DNA of 64,000 bases from Ceratorhiza oryzae-sativae. Taxonomy: Eukaryota; Basidiomycota; Agaricomycetes; Cantharellales; Ceratobasidiaceae. The notes below the pieces were generated by a model. The model was given only the letters and a program-made list of their open reading frames with translations, did no database searches and was not told where the DNA came from. A program made the translations under genes and the position numbers. The stretch lies in the NCBI GenBank assembly GCA_030998015.1, contig JARWMV010000246.1, positions 372,001 through 436,000 of the forward strand, given 5' to 3'. Shown in pieces: positions 11,250-22,888 of the stretch (its first letter is position 1; every line of letters starts with the position of its first letter).

Positions 11250-12952
11250 ATGCACCGGCTTCGTCTTTCAGCTTTGCTTCTGGCTTTACGCTCCCCGGGC
11301 GGCTCGGACTGCAAAGTGTACGTCTGAAACACACTCTATCCTTAGATACAATCTCACCTTGCTCACAGCGTGGGCTACGCTCCCAATCCAGCAACCCCCT
11401 ATACTAAACACGACTTCTCAGTTTTTGCCCAATGCAGATGTGTCGTTGGGTACTCCACCGCAAAACCTCACCATGGTGGTCGACATTGGTTCCCAACCGC
11501 TCTTTGCGCTTACTCCCGATTGTATGTTTTGTCCTTCGGTTGGTATGTATGATCCAGATTATTCCTCAAGTGTTCAAGTGAATGTAAGTGTGTACGAATG
11601 ACGCTGGAATTCGGCTTGGTAATCAAATCTTATTCGTTCAAGGCTAGCCAGGCACACTTTGGGGACTTGAGCTTTGGAGGTGTCCGCGGTACCGAGACTG
11701 TGACCCTTGGTGGAATATTACAAGATGTTAATTCTCCATTAGGTACGCTATCGAGCTTGGACCGAGTGCAGTCGTTAAAAGGTGGTTATAGTTTTCATTA
11801 ACCAGATGTCGACTACTTTCCGACCAAGGCTCGTAGGAGGTGCGCAGGTTGAATTTAGCGGTATCCCGATTCGGTGCCAATTTTTGCCTTAGGACACCTC
11901 GGCTTGTTCGTTTCTCAGTTCAATCAGACTCGGCGCAGACAAAGCGTGCTTGTTCGGCTGGATGAACAGGGACTGCTGCTGAACCCTGTTTGGGGAATGC
12001 GATTGGGTGGCGAAAAGCCACAGCTAACCATTGGCGCACTGGATCCTAGTGATTATGAGGGCAATATAAATTGGGTGCCAGCGGTCGGTGACCAGCCCGT
12101 CATCAGTGTCGACGCTTTAAAAGGGTATCAGGGAAACGTGATCCCTGCTGATTACCCTCTAAATGCGACAATCGACAGCTGTAGGTGATACATTAGAGTG
12201 GTGTTCCCGCTGCTTACGAGTTGTTTTGACAGTAAGCAAAAACATATATTTGCCCGAACTTGATGTGTTTATGAAGAACGATTCCTATGTTGGCCCACAG
12301 GAGATCATCAATATTTATCCTCCAGACAATACAACTTTTGGCGTTTTGTGCAATGGGACAAAGTTCCCGACCGTCGACTTTTCGGTCGAGATCAACGGTA
12401 TGTGCAGATAAGTCTTGATCCATAAGTTCGCTGATGGCGGTAAAATATGCAGGAGTTGATTACCCGGTAACACAGCAGGACCTTGTCCGGAGGCCCAACT
12501 TCTTCACATCCGCAGATGGCTTCTGTAATGTTGGAATTATGGAATCAAGTTACGGGGGGTACGTGCTTGGGGTTACATTCATCAGGAGTGTTTACTTGTG
12601 AGTATTAACATAAACATCACATACAAACGGGAATTGCTAACGTTGCTTAGAGCGTACCGTTTCCCGACTGGATCCTGCCCCGCTACTGGGGCTTCGCGAC
12701 CCCCAAGGGCGTCGAGCTCCCAACTCCCACGAATCGAAAACCTAAATCTACCCAACCGACGCTGGTACCTGCCTGGCCTTTACCGCGCCCAAGTCCACAC
12801 CCACACCCACAATCAAATCCGGTACTGTTGGCTCAAACGGCGAAAAGTATGCTGTTTACGGGCGACCAAATGATCCGCAGGTTGAGCTCAAAGGCGTGCT
12901 GGACTTGCCTGCGCTAAAGGCGGCGGGAGCTGTGTATGGTTTCGAGGCGTGA
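11250..12952 (+). CDS. Pepsin-like (A1 family) aspartic protease homologue with altered active-site motifs
   Basis: Secreted pepsin-fold protein. ATG 11250 begins a good signal-peptide-like stretch (MHRLRLSALLLALRS), though the join to the next exon is uncertain and ATG 11203 is an alternative. The body reads VSLGTPPQNLTMVVDIGS (first catalytic Asp, normally D-T-G-S/T), then CMFCPSV, FGDLSFGGVRGTETV, a middle domain WGMRLGGEKPQLTIGALD, and TIDS joined across an intron to LSKNIYLPELDVF, where pepsins have D-S/T-G-T/S. The C-lobe has GGYVLGVTFIRSVYLAY, where the usual form is YILGDTFLR. The tail after 12770 (LAFTAPKSTPTPT...AAGAVYGFEA, stop at 12950-12952) is reached only after a one-base frame change. 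It may be catalytically weak or a non-enzymatic pepsin-fold protein. Confidence 0.7.
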
Positions 12953-13348
12953 TTTTGTTCATTGGTTTTGACCACATTCGCCGGGGATTGGCCCAGTTAC
13001 CCGTTTCCTTTTCATATGACAATGCATTTAATCCGGTTTTGACGGAACTCACCCGGGGACATCGGATATATATGCACACATCAAAGATAATGGCACAGAT
13101 AATGTGCAGGGCCGACGACGTTCCTACTCGGTATAGATAAGAGGCTCATTTCCAGAGCCGAGGTCTGTCCCAACAAGTGGCAACTGGCTGACAAAGCAGC
13201 TTGTCTTTCACATGATCAGGGCCGGCTAACCAGCGGCTATACAGGCCAGGAGCCAACCGGAACATCGCATCCATGACCAGCCATAACTTGACGTCTTCTG
13301 CGACGACACGACAACCATCTTTACACCTCCCCTATCCATCCCTCTGTA
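12953..13348. other. Intergenic, ANT1-type carrier promoter
   Basis: About 400 bp. The 3' half is C/T-rich just before the carrier ATG, as is usual for fungal 5' leaders. Nothing else recognised. Confidence 0.4.
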
Positions 13349-14773
13349 ATGTCGAATACTGAGCAGCTCACTCCTTTTGGCCATGCGCTTGCTGGCGCGC
13401 TGGGAGGTGTATTCAGCAACGCGTGAGTCTGGCCATGTGCGTCATAAGGTGAAGGAACCGGTCTAATTTACCTTTGCAGCGTCGTCTACCCTCTGGATAC
13501 GTAAGCCATGTCGAAAAAAGCTTGTACGCTCGCATTAACAATCGTCTTAGCGCAAAAACCAGGATACAGGCTACGGGCTCCTCCGGCAAAGATAAGAAGG
13601 GAAAAGGGAAAGACGAGCTGGACAGGCTTTCGATCTGGCCCCTTTTACTGCGTATATTAAAAGATGAGGGTGTCAAGGGGTATTATGGCGGATTCGGAGC
13701 AAGCATGGCGAACACGTTCTTTATGCGTGAGTCACGCGGTCGAGAGGGTACAACCTTAACATTCAGATATTCACATTTGCTCCACTAGAATACGCCTACT
13801 TCTTCTTTTATAGTTTCGTGCGTACGGCATACATCAAACGCCTTTTCCGCAAACAACCTGCGGGTGGTAAACTACCTCAGCTATCCACTTCGATCGAACT
13901 TCTTCTCGGTGCCGTGGCCGGTGCACTTGCCCAAATATTCACTCTTCCGGTCTCCGTAATAGCCACTCGACAGCAAATTAGAGGATCTGCAAAATCAAAA
14001 TCGCCGGTTGAAAACAAACCTAGTTCATTTGTTGATGTCGGACGAGAGATCATTCGAGAGGGTGGCATCTCGGGATTGTGGGCCGGACTCCAGCCCAGCT
14101 TGGTCCTCACGGTTAATCCTGCGATCACATACGGAGCCTTTGAGCGCATCAAGAGTCTCATTCTGGCGGGGGGCACCTCGTCCAAGCTCACTCCAGGGAA
14201 AGCCTTCCTTGTTGGTGCCTTGTCGAAGACATTGGCCACTGTGGTACGTAATACGATAACTCATGCGTCCCACTATTTCAAGCTCTGATTTACGCCAAAT
14301 TAGGTCACCTATCCTTACATCATGGCCAAGGTGCGGCTACAAGCACGGAGCCCGTCGACCTTCGAGGAGGACTCTGGAATCGGATCTGATGCGGAACTAG
14401 TCGATATGCAGCAAAGCGCAGAAGAGGGTACCCTCACCGCGTCGTACGCAGAGGTGACCAAATATGGTGAGAATGAGACTCATTCGCAACCGCTACGAGC
14501 CTCGACGCCTCGGGGCAAGGCTCAAGGAAGCGCGGTTACGCTTCTGGCGAAGGTTTTGCGCGAGGATGGTTTTGTTGGATGGTACCAGGTGAGCTGCGTA
14601 CGGTGTCGGAGCCGCGGGCCCCGCTAATAATCTGTTGTGGTTTTTAGGGAATGGGCGCTCAAATCACAAAAGCAGTGCTTTCGCAGGCGCTCCTCTTTAT
14701 GCTCAAGGATCAGTTTGAGCGATACGCGCTCCTGATCATGATACTCATACGCAAGTTCCGCGCTGCCCGTTGA
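13349..14773 (+). CDS. ANT1: Peroxisomal adenine nucleotide carrier (mitochondrial carrier family, PMP47/ANT1 type)
   Basis: Likely exchanges ATP for AMP across the peroxisomal membrane to feed fatty-acid activation. Six exons (13349-13422, 13480-13500, 13551-13726, 13789-14243, 14304-14588, 14648-14773) sum to 1137 nt, an exact 378 codons plus stop, so the gene is intact. The three SLC25 repeats are visible: VVYPLDTAKTRIQ near residue 25, TLPVSVIATRQQIRG near 150, and VTYPYIMAKVRLQ near 240, each beginning with the Px[D/S/I]xx[K/T] signature. GYYGGFGASMANTFFMQYAYFFFYSFVR is typical of PMP47-like carriers. An acidic, Ser-rich insert (about residues 255-310) lengthens matrix-side loop three. 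Peroxisomal rather than mitochondrial placement is inferred from family resemblance. Confidence 0.85.
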
Positions 14774-15358
14774 TGGTGGCTAACCTCACCATAGTCTTTT
14801 GTATTCTGCTCCATCAAGCTGCAGCTGCAATTCGATTATTATAGTTACGCATCGTTTAATGCTTCTGCTTCGTCAGGGTAACTTTAAAAGCTCTACTTTA
14901 TTGGAGTAACGGCATCCGTTCGATTGTGCCAGATCGGGCCTCTCTTCCGATCAAGGAGCAAACTTGGATACGCCACGATCCTACAAGAGCCCGCCACTGA
15001 ACTTTGAGTACCAAAATAGTCAGCGGTGGATTCCGCAGTTGCCTGGTGAATAGGAGCCGAATGAATTGAACCGCGTGAATTTCACTCCTTGCAGGTGTGT
15101 CAGCCTGGACTAGAACTGATATACACAGATTTGTTCCACAATCCATCGGTGTTTTGGAAATATAACGGTGGAATAAGAGAACATTTCTGCAGGTTAGGAA
15201 CGATAGAAGACCATTTAGTAAAGCAGGCTGAGGTTTCTGGTGAATTGACATGCGCGTATTACGGTGCTCGGCAGAGGTTCCAACAACTTGGCTCGCTTTA
15301 AGAGGTCTGAGCATGGGCGGGCGGGCCAAACTGACACCCCCCTCCCTAATCGCTTGGA
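14774..15358. other. Intergenic
   Basis: About 585 bp before the methyltransferase ATG. A 179-codon minus-strand open frame crosses it and enters the methyltransferase exon, but shows no conserved feature. Nothing else seen. Confidence 0.4.
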
Positions 15359-16610
15359 ATGATTCAAGACGCCTTTCAAGACCCAGAGACGGGCGATGTG
15401 GTTTATTGGGTCCACCCACATGCATCCGAAGAACCATATCACTATTCGGACGAGGGCAGTGACTCTGGAGATTCCACCTCTTCGGATGATACCATAACTT
15501 CTAGCGAAGCGAGGGGTAGGTGTCTTCCACATACTGAACGTTAATTTGGACGCTCATATTCGTTCTTTCAGATTACTTTTATGAGCGTGAAGGCAGACTA
15601 TTTGTTGACAGCCCGGATGTCCCCGTTTGGTTTCCCAGCGACGATTTGCGAAGGTCGGCGCTCATTCACCAAATGCTGAAGATGGTCTATGGAGGGAATT
15701 ATTTTGGGCCGATGCATGAGATACTATGCTCTCGGGGGGATCATAAGCCTCGAGTTCTAGATATTTGCACTCAGGATGGTTCCTGGTACGTCTGGGGTGT
15801 TAGGTTTTCCGCCTGCCCGCTAAACTATGTGCTACTAATTTAGGGTCCAAGAAATGTCTCAAGAGTTCCCCACCGTCGAGTTCGTGAGCCTAGATGTTGC
15901 GCCTATGACTCACCATGTGCCCCGAAAAAATATTGTATTCGAGGTGTATGACATCCAGCACGAGATATTGGAGCCTGACAACTCTTTCGATCTTGTCCGG
16001 ATGTCGTTTGTAACTCTAATGGTGCGCGACTTCACCAGCTCAAGTTTTAGTCAGATTTTTAACCGTACTCTGTTTGGCTAGCTGAAGGACATGCGCAGAC
16101 TCGTTGCAGAAGTCCAAAGAGTATTAAAGCCTGGTGGCCTCCTCTGCATGATAGAGCCGGAGGTGGCAATTTATGATGTCAAAGATCTCAGCCAACCACC
16201 CCGATCAGCTCCCCGAGCGTGTAAGGCGCTGGAAGCGATGAACAACAGCCTGCGAATCCAAGGGGCTCAGCTCGACACCTGGGCTGTTATGGGGAACTGG
16301 TTGACTCCAGACTCTGGTTTGTGGGACGAATACTCTGGCATTCTCCCCCCTTTTGAACGCATCATAAAGGCTTGGAAGTGGTGTACGCTGGTGGGTGGGA
16401 CGGAGACTTTAGACGGCAGGGGATTCGGCTGTTGCTGGCACAACTCCACACGGTGTGGCTAAGAAGCCTAGCACCAATGCTCTCCATGTCCAAGATGAGC
16501 GAACAGGACGTTTCACACTCTTGGATGGCGCAGTTGAAGAGTTCAGAGATCTACGGACAACATATGCTATCAAGCTTCATCACGTTTTCGCTTATAAACC
16601 TCAAGCTTGA
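15359..16610 (+). CDS. LaeA-like class I SAM-dependent methyltransferase
   Basis: Predicted methyltransferase of the fungal LaeA-like group; substrate unknown. ATG 15359 starts MIQDAFQDPETGDVVYW. Exons 15359-15515, 15572-15785, 15844-16021 and from 16082 join in frame. An acidic Ser-rich stretch (residues 30-50) is followed by LRRSALIHQMLKMVYGGNYFGP, motif I in the form RVLDICTQDGSW (usual form D-x-G-x-G-x-G), FVSLDVAP, FDLVRMSFVTLML and VLKPGGLLCMIEPE. The C-terminal part needs two one-base frame changes (near 16370 and 16480) to reach ERTGRFTLLDGAVEEF and the end HHVFAYKPQA, stop 16608-16610. LaeA itself regulates secondary metabolism, but such paralogues are many in Agaricomycetes, so no regulatory role is claimed. 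Confidence 0.72.
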
Positions 16611-16824
16611 TGCTTGCTGCTGACTTATTGCCATATTACCATACTAGTTTATACGTTTCATTTTGTCGCTATGGCACTATTTTTTCTCGGCTTGCTCCCT
16701 CTATGATTGTGTATTGCTACTCAGGGACTTTTTTGCGCAGGTGGTTTCAGGAATGCATGTATTATAAGTTGTATTGTCAACTGTGCAAGGCGGAGTGCTG
16801 GGGCGGAACGCCAAATTACCCTAT

Positions 16825-18697
16825 CTAAGATTTCATGGCCTTTTGCAAGGTCTTGGAGCTTTCTGTTAGCTTATATAAAACCCATCATACAACGGTTTCA
16901 CTTACCTTCTCCATCTCATCAAAATCCCCAGTCTCCACTCGAATAATCGGATGGTGGAGCGCGGTTTCAATTGCATTCATTTCTTCCCAGGATTTCCTGT
17001 CGTGTACGAAGTTTATCGCTATCCCTTTGCGTCCAAAGCGTCCGGTGCGACCTTAAACTCCAATTTGAATAAGAAGCTTTCCCGTAGCCTGGTCATGCGT
17101 ACCTATGCGATGCAGATACGTTTCAGCATCCGGCTTCCCATCCACAGTAAGAGGCATATCGTAGTTGACGACCATATTGACCTGAAGGATGTCGATCCCG
17201 CGGGAAACAACATTTGTAGTGATGAGCACTTTTGATTTTCCATCTCTGAAATCGTCGATGATAGCATCGCGTTCTGTGGCGTCCTTGGCACCATGCAACG
17301 ATGATACTTGATGACCCTCCGCGGTCATCCGGCGCGCGATTTGATCAGCTACTTCTCGACGCTACAGAAATGGGAATGAATTTGACGTGCAATTTTGATA
17401 ACGTGTTACGCGTGCGCACCTTGCAGAAGATCATACTCTGGCCAATCGTCAGGAGACTATACAATTCGACCAGAACCTCGTATTTGTGTTCCTCGTTCTT
17501 GCAATCCATATAAAATTGTTTGATGCCCTCAACAGACAATTCCTCTTGCTTGAGCTTGATCTCATTTGCACCAGGAGCAAATTTCCCGGCAAAGGTCCTC
17601 ACGGGGCCAGGGAACGTAGCACTAAATAGGACTACCTGGCAGGTTTTTGGCATAGAGCTAATGAGCAATAGATGTAAGTTGTCAGATAGGGAAAAGAAGG
17701 CTTGCGCTCACTTTTTAACACGCAAGGTTTGCTCTCCCAAGCCTTGCTGGTCTAGCATGTTATCGGCTTCGTCAAGCACGAATACCTTCACACCCGATGT
17801 GTTGATAATTTTCCTTCTAATCATATCTGCCATAGTTCCAGGCGTGCCAACAATGATCTGCGCCTGCGTCTGTGCGTCGCGCGGAGAGTCCTTAATCGCG
17901 TATCCTGTAGTCACAGGGGTAAACTTGCCCATCTCGGTGACGACAGACATGATTTGGCGTGCTAGCTCGCGGGACGGGGCTAGGCATATGGCCTATAGGG
18001 TGATCACGAATAAGTCAGGCGCATCCATAGCAGGCGAAGCACACCATACCTGGGTAGTAGGGCTATCCATGTCAACACGACTGAGCATAGTGAGCACAAA
18101 TGCGGCCGTCTTTCCTGTTCCCGATTGCGATTGTCCAATCATGTTCCGAGGTCTAGTGGCGAAGGTATTCAGGCGACAAGATTATGCCGTTGGCGTCTAC
18201 GTACGGATTTTGAAGAAGTAAAGGTAGAGCTCGTTCTTGGATTTTGGATGGACGTTGGAACTTCATTGAATAGATTCCTTTCAAAAGGTTTTCGTGACTA
18301 GACCATGAATCAGATTGCGATCTCCGCAGGTTCATAATAGGCTCACAGGCCAAGGTCTTCGAACTTCTTAATACTGTACAACGGCGAGTTTGGGTCGGCT
18401 TGTTGGTCTGCTAGGGTGACCTGATTAGGGTTTGTTATTGTTTCGACCAAGCCACCACCCAACCCATTTACCATGACATCGTATGTTGACCTGAGCAGAT
18501 TGGTAGCTACAGATTCTGCGCCCATCTCTCCTATCTTTGATGTAATGTCCTCTACACCTTGGTCTGAATCCGCCATATGAGATTGGCATTTTGACTCGAG
18601 AAATAATATACACACCAGTTGCTGGAGTATCTTTTGACGGTTCCTTCGATGGTGCAGCCTCAATCCATCCATCATCATTTTTAGTGACGGAACTCAT
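16825..18697 (-). CDS. DBP5: DEAD-box ATP-dependent RNA helicase DBP5 (mRNA export)
   Basis: Dbp5/DDX19 remodels mRNPs at the cytoplasmic face of the nuclear pore, activated by Gle1. Start ATG 18695-18697 ([20 protein letters not shown]). After a variable N-terminus: [31 protein letters not shown] (Q motif), [15 protein letters not shown] (motif I), [10 protein letters not shown] (Ia), IIVGTPGTM (Ib), [11 protein letters not shown] (II, DEAD), LFSATFP (III), [37 protein letters not shown] (V) and [15 protein letters not shown] (VI, joined across an intron at about 17053-17108). The helicase core looks intact. The last exon probably encodes [10 protein letters not shown] before TAG 16825-16827, but reaching it in frame needs a short indel or another splice site. 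Confidence 0.9.
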
Positions 18698-19117
18698 GTT
18701 TCTGTCGAATATTTGTTTTAATGGTGTCTAAAACACGTTCTGCGCGTTGTACTCACAGTTATCCAGAAAGTGGTTAGGAGTGAAAGATGCAAATCACATG
18801 ATCTTGCAGCAAACCAAGCGAGAGCTAAGCGCCGCGCCTTCGAAGGTCGGCTGCTCAGTGCCACAGTTTTGTTTGTGACCTAATACCGTTATTAAAGCCT
18901 GTGTACACTCTGAGGAATGTTGGAACTTATAAATTTCCTGATCTCATTTCCCTACGCCATGGAAACTGGGTGGTTAAGAGTCAGGCCTACCCAAGCGCAT
19001 ACAATCTGCTTATCCCTGGTCAAGAGAATATGACACTACAGGTTTATAGTTTCGCGCAAAAATAATCTTTTTCGATGGCATAAGTTCTAATACGTGCAAT
19101 TTGCGGGCAATAGATCC
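18698..19117. other. Intergenic, DBP5 promoter and aminotransferase 3' flank
   Basis: About 420 bp. Nothing recognised beyond the expected flanks; the first bases left of 19118 are AT-rich and likely carry the aminotransferase poly(A) signal. Confidence 0.4.
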
Positions 19118-21044
19118 CTATCCTCTAATCACTTCGGCCAGTCTTCTCAGTCCTTCGTCGACTTGATCCGGAGGAATAAGAGAAAAGGCGGCGCGTACAA
19201 ATGCAGACTTCTCTCCGTTGGGATAGAAAGCAGTACCAGGCAAAGCTAGAATGCCATTCTCCACAGCTTTTCCGCGAATGAGTTGCTCAGAATCTCCGTC
19301 TCCTCCGTCTTCTGTTGATGGAAGGTTCAGCTTGAACCTATTGTGTTTCGTATCAGAGCCCCCCCCCCTACCACATATACCGACAAACTCACCAGAAAAA
19401 CATGCCAGCCTGAGGCGTGTCCCACTCTGCTAGCCCTCCTAGTCTTCGATTCATCGCTGCCTCAAATACATCTCTTTTCTCTTTATAAAATGCAGAGACG
19501 TGAGCGATGTGCGAATCGAATTTAGCCAGACCCCACTCAGATAGTAGAGCGTGAGTGAGCACTTGGGTGAAAGAGCTTGACTGGAGATTCGCCGCGGCGG
19601 TCTGACGACTAATAGTTGAGCATACATTTGCGAAACATTCGCGAAGCACATACATGAAGGTCTATTTTGTCCAAGATATAGCTCGGGCCCGAAACAAACC
19701 CTATTCGTAGGCCTAGAGGGTATCATCATCTTTTGTTGAGGATGGGAAAGATGAAGGATGGGATGGAATTGTTCCAGGCAAACGGGCTATGTTCTCACCT
19801 GAGGATAAGATTTTAGACAAGCTGTCGTATCGTAGTACCATTCCTACGGGCCTTCCGTCTTGGGCCTCCAGGTGAAAGTAGGAAGGCGGCCGAGGCTGTT
19901 CTCCGAAATAAAGATAGAAGTATGGATCGTCTGTAAAGTGCCCCGGTTAGCTCAAAACTGATACCCATACAGATGCATACCCTCGAGAACAAGAAACCCA
20001 TGTTTGCGAGAGAGCTCAAGCACCTCTTTGCGTCTTTCCACTGTCGCAGTTGCACCGATGGGTTGCTGCCTAATATAAAAGTCAACCAGACTAATGAGCT
20101 CATTTATTCGACTTATTCGTACCGTATGGAGTGGTGTACAGTATTTTTGGCTTGGGTTCTCCTTCAGGCCAAGCGTCGAGTATACTCCTGAGTTTATCTG
20201 ATTGGATACCTTTTCCATCGTCGGAACCTCTAAACGATGAAATCAGAGTGAGAGTGCTCTGATTGTGGCGGAGCACGAAAACTACCGACAAGTTTGCATT
20301 TGGATGATTTCAGCATTGGCAAAACGCCGCTATGATCGAAGATTGAGTTACGATGATAAAGTGGGAAGCAAACCGACTCACGCATAGGCGGGTGCTTCAA
20401 TCAGTACAGCATCTCCTGGATTTACAAAAGCACTGAAGGACTATTACGAACATGTCGTAGAACTTAGTGCAGCTCAAGTAGCTACAATTGATCAATGTGG
20501 GGCCAGTCTCACCTTGTACAGCAAGTCCTGAGACCCCGTTCCAATAGTTACCTCCACCTTCTCCTTTGTAGCGACCATGTTGCGCAGCTTGTAAAGTATA
20601 AACCCATTCAATTAGGTCCGGAAGACCAGCAGTCGGGCCGTACTGAAGCGCAGCCGCCAACTGGGGGTGGGATCGTGATGTGCAACTGACCCGGCGTATG
20701 CGCTCCTGGAGCAGAGTTTGGCTGGATCGAACTAGGGTGTTCGTTGGTTACGGTATTACCGGATATGTAGGGTCACTGGCGGTAAACGAGAATGAGGTGA
20801 ATGGAAAGGTATCCGCATTGGGTTTTCCAGCAAGCATCGATATCATTCCAGGTCGGTCTTCGAGAGGATAGAGTCCCCTAACTTGATGAAATAAACCGAT
20901 AAATGGACTTGCTGGCTGCACAATGAAAACGCATATCTACTCACTTGGGTTTGGGCTCCGCGATTTAGCCAGTTCAGATAAATACGGTTCGTAAAACTCG
21001 TTCGGGAGTGAGGCCAACTTATTTCCTTGATCATTTGAAGCCAT
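19118..21044 (-). CDS. PLP-dependent aminotransferase, ARO8/KAT-like (class I/II)
   Basis: Fold-type I transaminase, closest in look to fungal aromatic/2-aminoadipate aminotransferases. Start ATG 21042-21044 (MASNDQGNKLASLPNEF). Blocks in order: GLYPLEDRPGMISMLAGKPN, FPFTSFSF, AAALQYGPTAGLPDLIEW, VTIGTGSQDLLYK, SDKLRSILDAWPEG, ILYTTPYG with an NP-I-G motif, ATVERRKEVLELSRKHGF, LYFGEQPRPPSYFHLE, MVLRYDSLSKIL (Schiff-base Lys in SLSK), GMRIGFVSGP, then SSSFTQVLTHALLSEWG, WDTPQAGMFFWFKL and FVRAAFSLIPPDQVDEGL, stop TAG at 19118-19120. One-base frame changes are needed near 20550 (before VTIGTGSQDL) and near 20060 (inside the NP-x-G motif). Substrate is inferred only from the family. Confidence 0.82.
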
Positions 21045-21199
21045 TGTATCTCGAGGAAACAAAAAACTAGACTGTCACAAAATGAAGTTAAGGTTGAGCA
21101 AGCTCGATGACTCCACAATCGGCCGATCAGTAATTGATCAAGCAGCTGGATAGCACCATTACATGGTGGTAATTATGTCGATTGAAATTCGTAAAACGT

Positions 21200-22791
21200 C
21201 TACATAGGGCGAACTCCAGCCCAAGCTCGTAACTGTTCGTATAGTAACAAAGTAAGGGTAGTATGGGTACCCAACTAAAACACTTGGAATCAGGATATTT
21301 CGATCCAAGGACAAAATCGAGCACCTACACGTATCCAACACATGCCAAAACCCTAATACACAGTACGTCAGCGGTAGTCAATCAGAAACGCGAGAGACAA
21401 AAGACCTTGTAATATGCAAGAGGCCCTTCGTGGCGAATCGTCTTTACCACGCAATCCAATATACCCTGATATATGCGAGCATGATCGTTCATTAGCCGCA
21501 CCTTTATAACGTCTATCATTCGAGCGAACAATCAACCAACAAACAAAGATTTAAGGACGATTTCACGCACCTACGGGATTGGAAGCAATGGAGCAAACCA
21601 ACCTGTTGCGACTCGGTTAGAATATCCTTCAGGACCATTTTGCTCCCATCACATACCCAGCAAACAAACTGGAAGTGAGATGAAGCGGTACGCCTTCTTG
21701 CATTAGCCCTCGACTCTTCACCACTTGCTTGAAATGATCGTATGACCCAATCTGTGCCGTTGTGATAACCGCCCCCCGAGTAACCGTCGCAGTTGTTCCT
21801 CGCCAGAGTGCTCGTAACCCTCCAGCAAGCGACCCTCCTCCCTCGGCATAAACTGTCCTAAACGCCGACGGGATGGTCGAGTACTCTGGCTTGGGAGTTG
21901 TATGCAGGGCTTGCATGCGCACTAAACGAGCGAGAGGGCGCTTTGGATGCAATGTCAACGAGTGGTTGAGAGCTTACCTTTGATCAGATCTGTTGGGTTA
22001 GCTATTGCTGCTCCTACTGCACCAGACAACAAGCCGGAAAGCGCCTTTAGGGGTATACCCTCCCTAGTAAGAGATCCGTTTGACAGCACGTACAACCTTC
22101 AACGCTAAAATCAGCCAGTGCCCATAACATACAGCCAGATCACGTACGCATCCTTGTGGGCTTCATAAGTGCCAAGCCGAATGGTCGCATATATTCCCTC
22201 TCGTAGCATACTGGCTCGTACGCCGCTCATGAGCGCAAGAGGGCCCTCGGTAGCGACTATGTTTTTGGCTATCCCGAAAAAATGGCCGGATCGTGTGGCT
22301 GGCCGTCTTGTCAGTTTCAGACGTAAGCCATCACATGGTTTATACGTACCATTCGTCTGAAGCTGCTGGCGCACCTGGAAAGAAAAGTCTGTCAGTGTTC
22401 TTGCTGCAGGTTCAAATGGATTTTCGGCCCACTTTGATGCTAGATGGCCCCATGGTGGGGTTTCGATATTATCTGAAACGTCCGCTCAGCTGCTCTCAAT
22501 AAAGGTCACACGAAAGTCTATTTCTCACACGTCAATAGGATTAGTGACCATTGAGCTGAAGATGTCTAGCAAAAAATAATTAGCTTGTCCAAGCTAGCAT
22601 TTGCTACACCTACTGCTCAACCCAGCCCCAATGAATCTGGCAGAGAACTCGTAATAAGGAAGTTGCCGGACAGACTGGGGGATTATTACCCGATGCTCGT
22701 GTAGAGTTTTATAATCTATTCCAACGGCTGCATCAGCAGTATCATCATCTTCATTCAAGAGGTGGCTTTTTCGCGAGTTGGCAGCTGGCAT
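21200..22791 (-). CDS. Mitochondrial carrier family protein (dicarboxylate/UCP-like branch)
   Basis: Inner-membrane solute carrier. Start ATG 22789-22791 (MPAANSRKSHLLNEDDDTAD). Exons give FSARFIGAGLS, DIFSSMVTNPIDV (repeat 1 signature), VRQQLQTN, SGHFFGIAKNIVATEGPLAL, MLREGIYATIRLGTYE, IANPTDLIKVRMQALH (repeat 2), GGLRALWRGTTATVTRGAVI, AQIGSYDHFKQ, DVIKVRLMNDHARIYQG (repeat 3), IRHEGPLAYYKGFGMCWIR and LGTHTTLTLLLYEQLR, ending at TAG 21200-21202. The last two exons splice cleanly (GFGMCWIR joined to LGTHTT). The YATIRLGTYE and GTHTTLTLLLYEQLR blocks are characteristic of the UCP/DIC/oxoglutarate branch. The transported substrate cannot be assigned. Confidence 0.82.
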
Positions 22792-22888
22792 GTGCTGTGG
22801 TGGTCGAGGATGTCGGAACCAGAGTCATGTGATTTGGCGCTCGGTACCGAACTGATGGTATGACATTTGACATTCAACAGGGTCGACG
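22792..22888. promoter_or_regulatory. Short divergent promoter between carrier (-) and ThuA-like gene (+)
   Basis: Only 97 bp separate the two start codons, so both promoters must overlap. No TATA box is obvious; GTCATGTGA is present near 22828. Confidence 0.5.

Noticed and set aside
14898..15437. 179-codon minus-strand open frame
   Set aside because: No conserved motif, and its end overlaps the first methyltransferase exon on the other strand.
15359..21044. Secondary-metabolite cluster built from the methyltransferase and aminotransferase
   Set aside because: No backbone synthase, oxygenase or pathway transporter is present, and DBP5, a housekeeping gene, lies between them.
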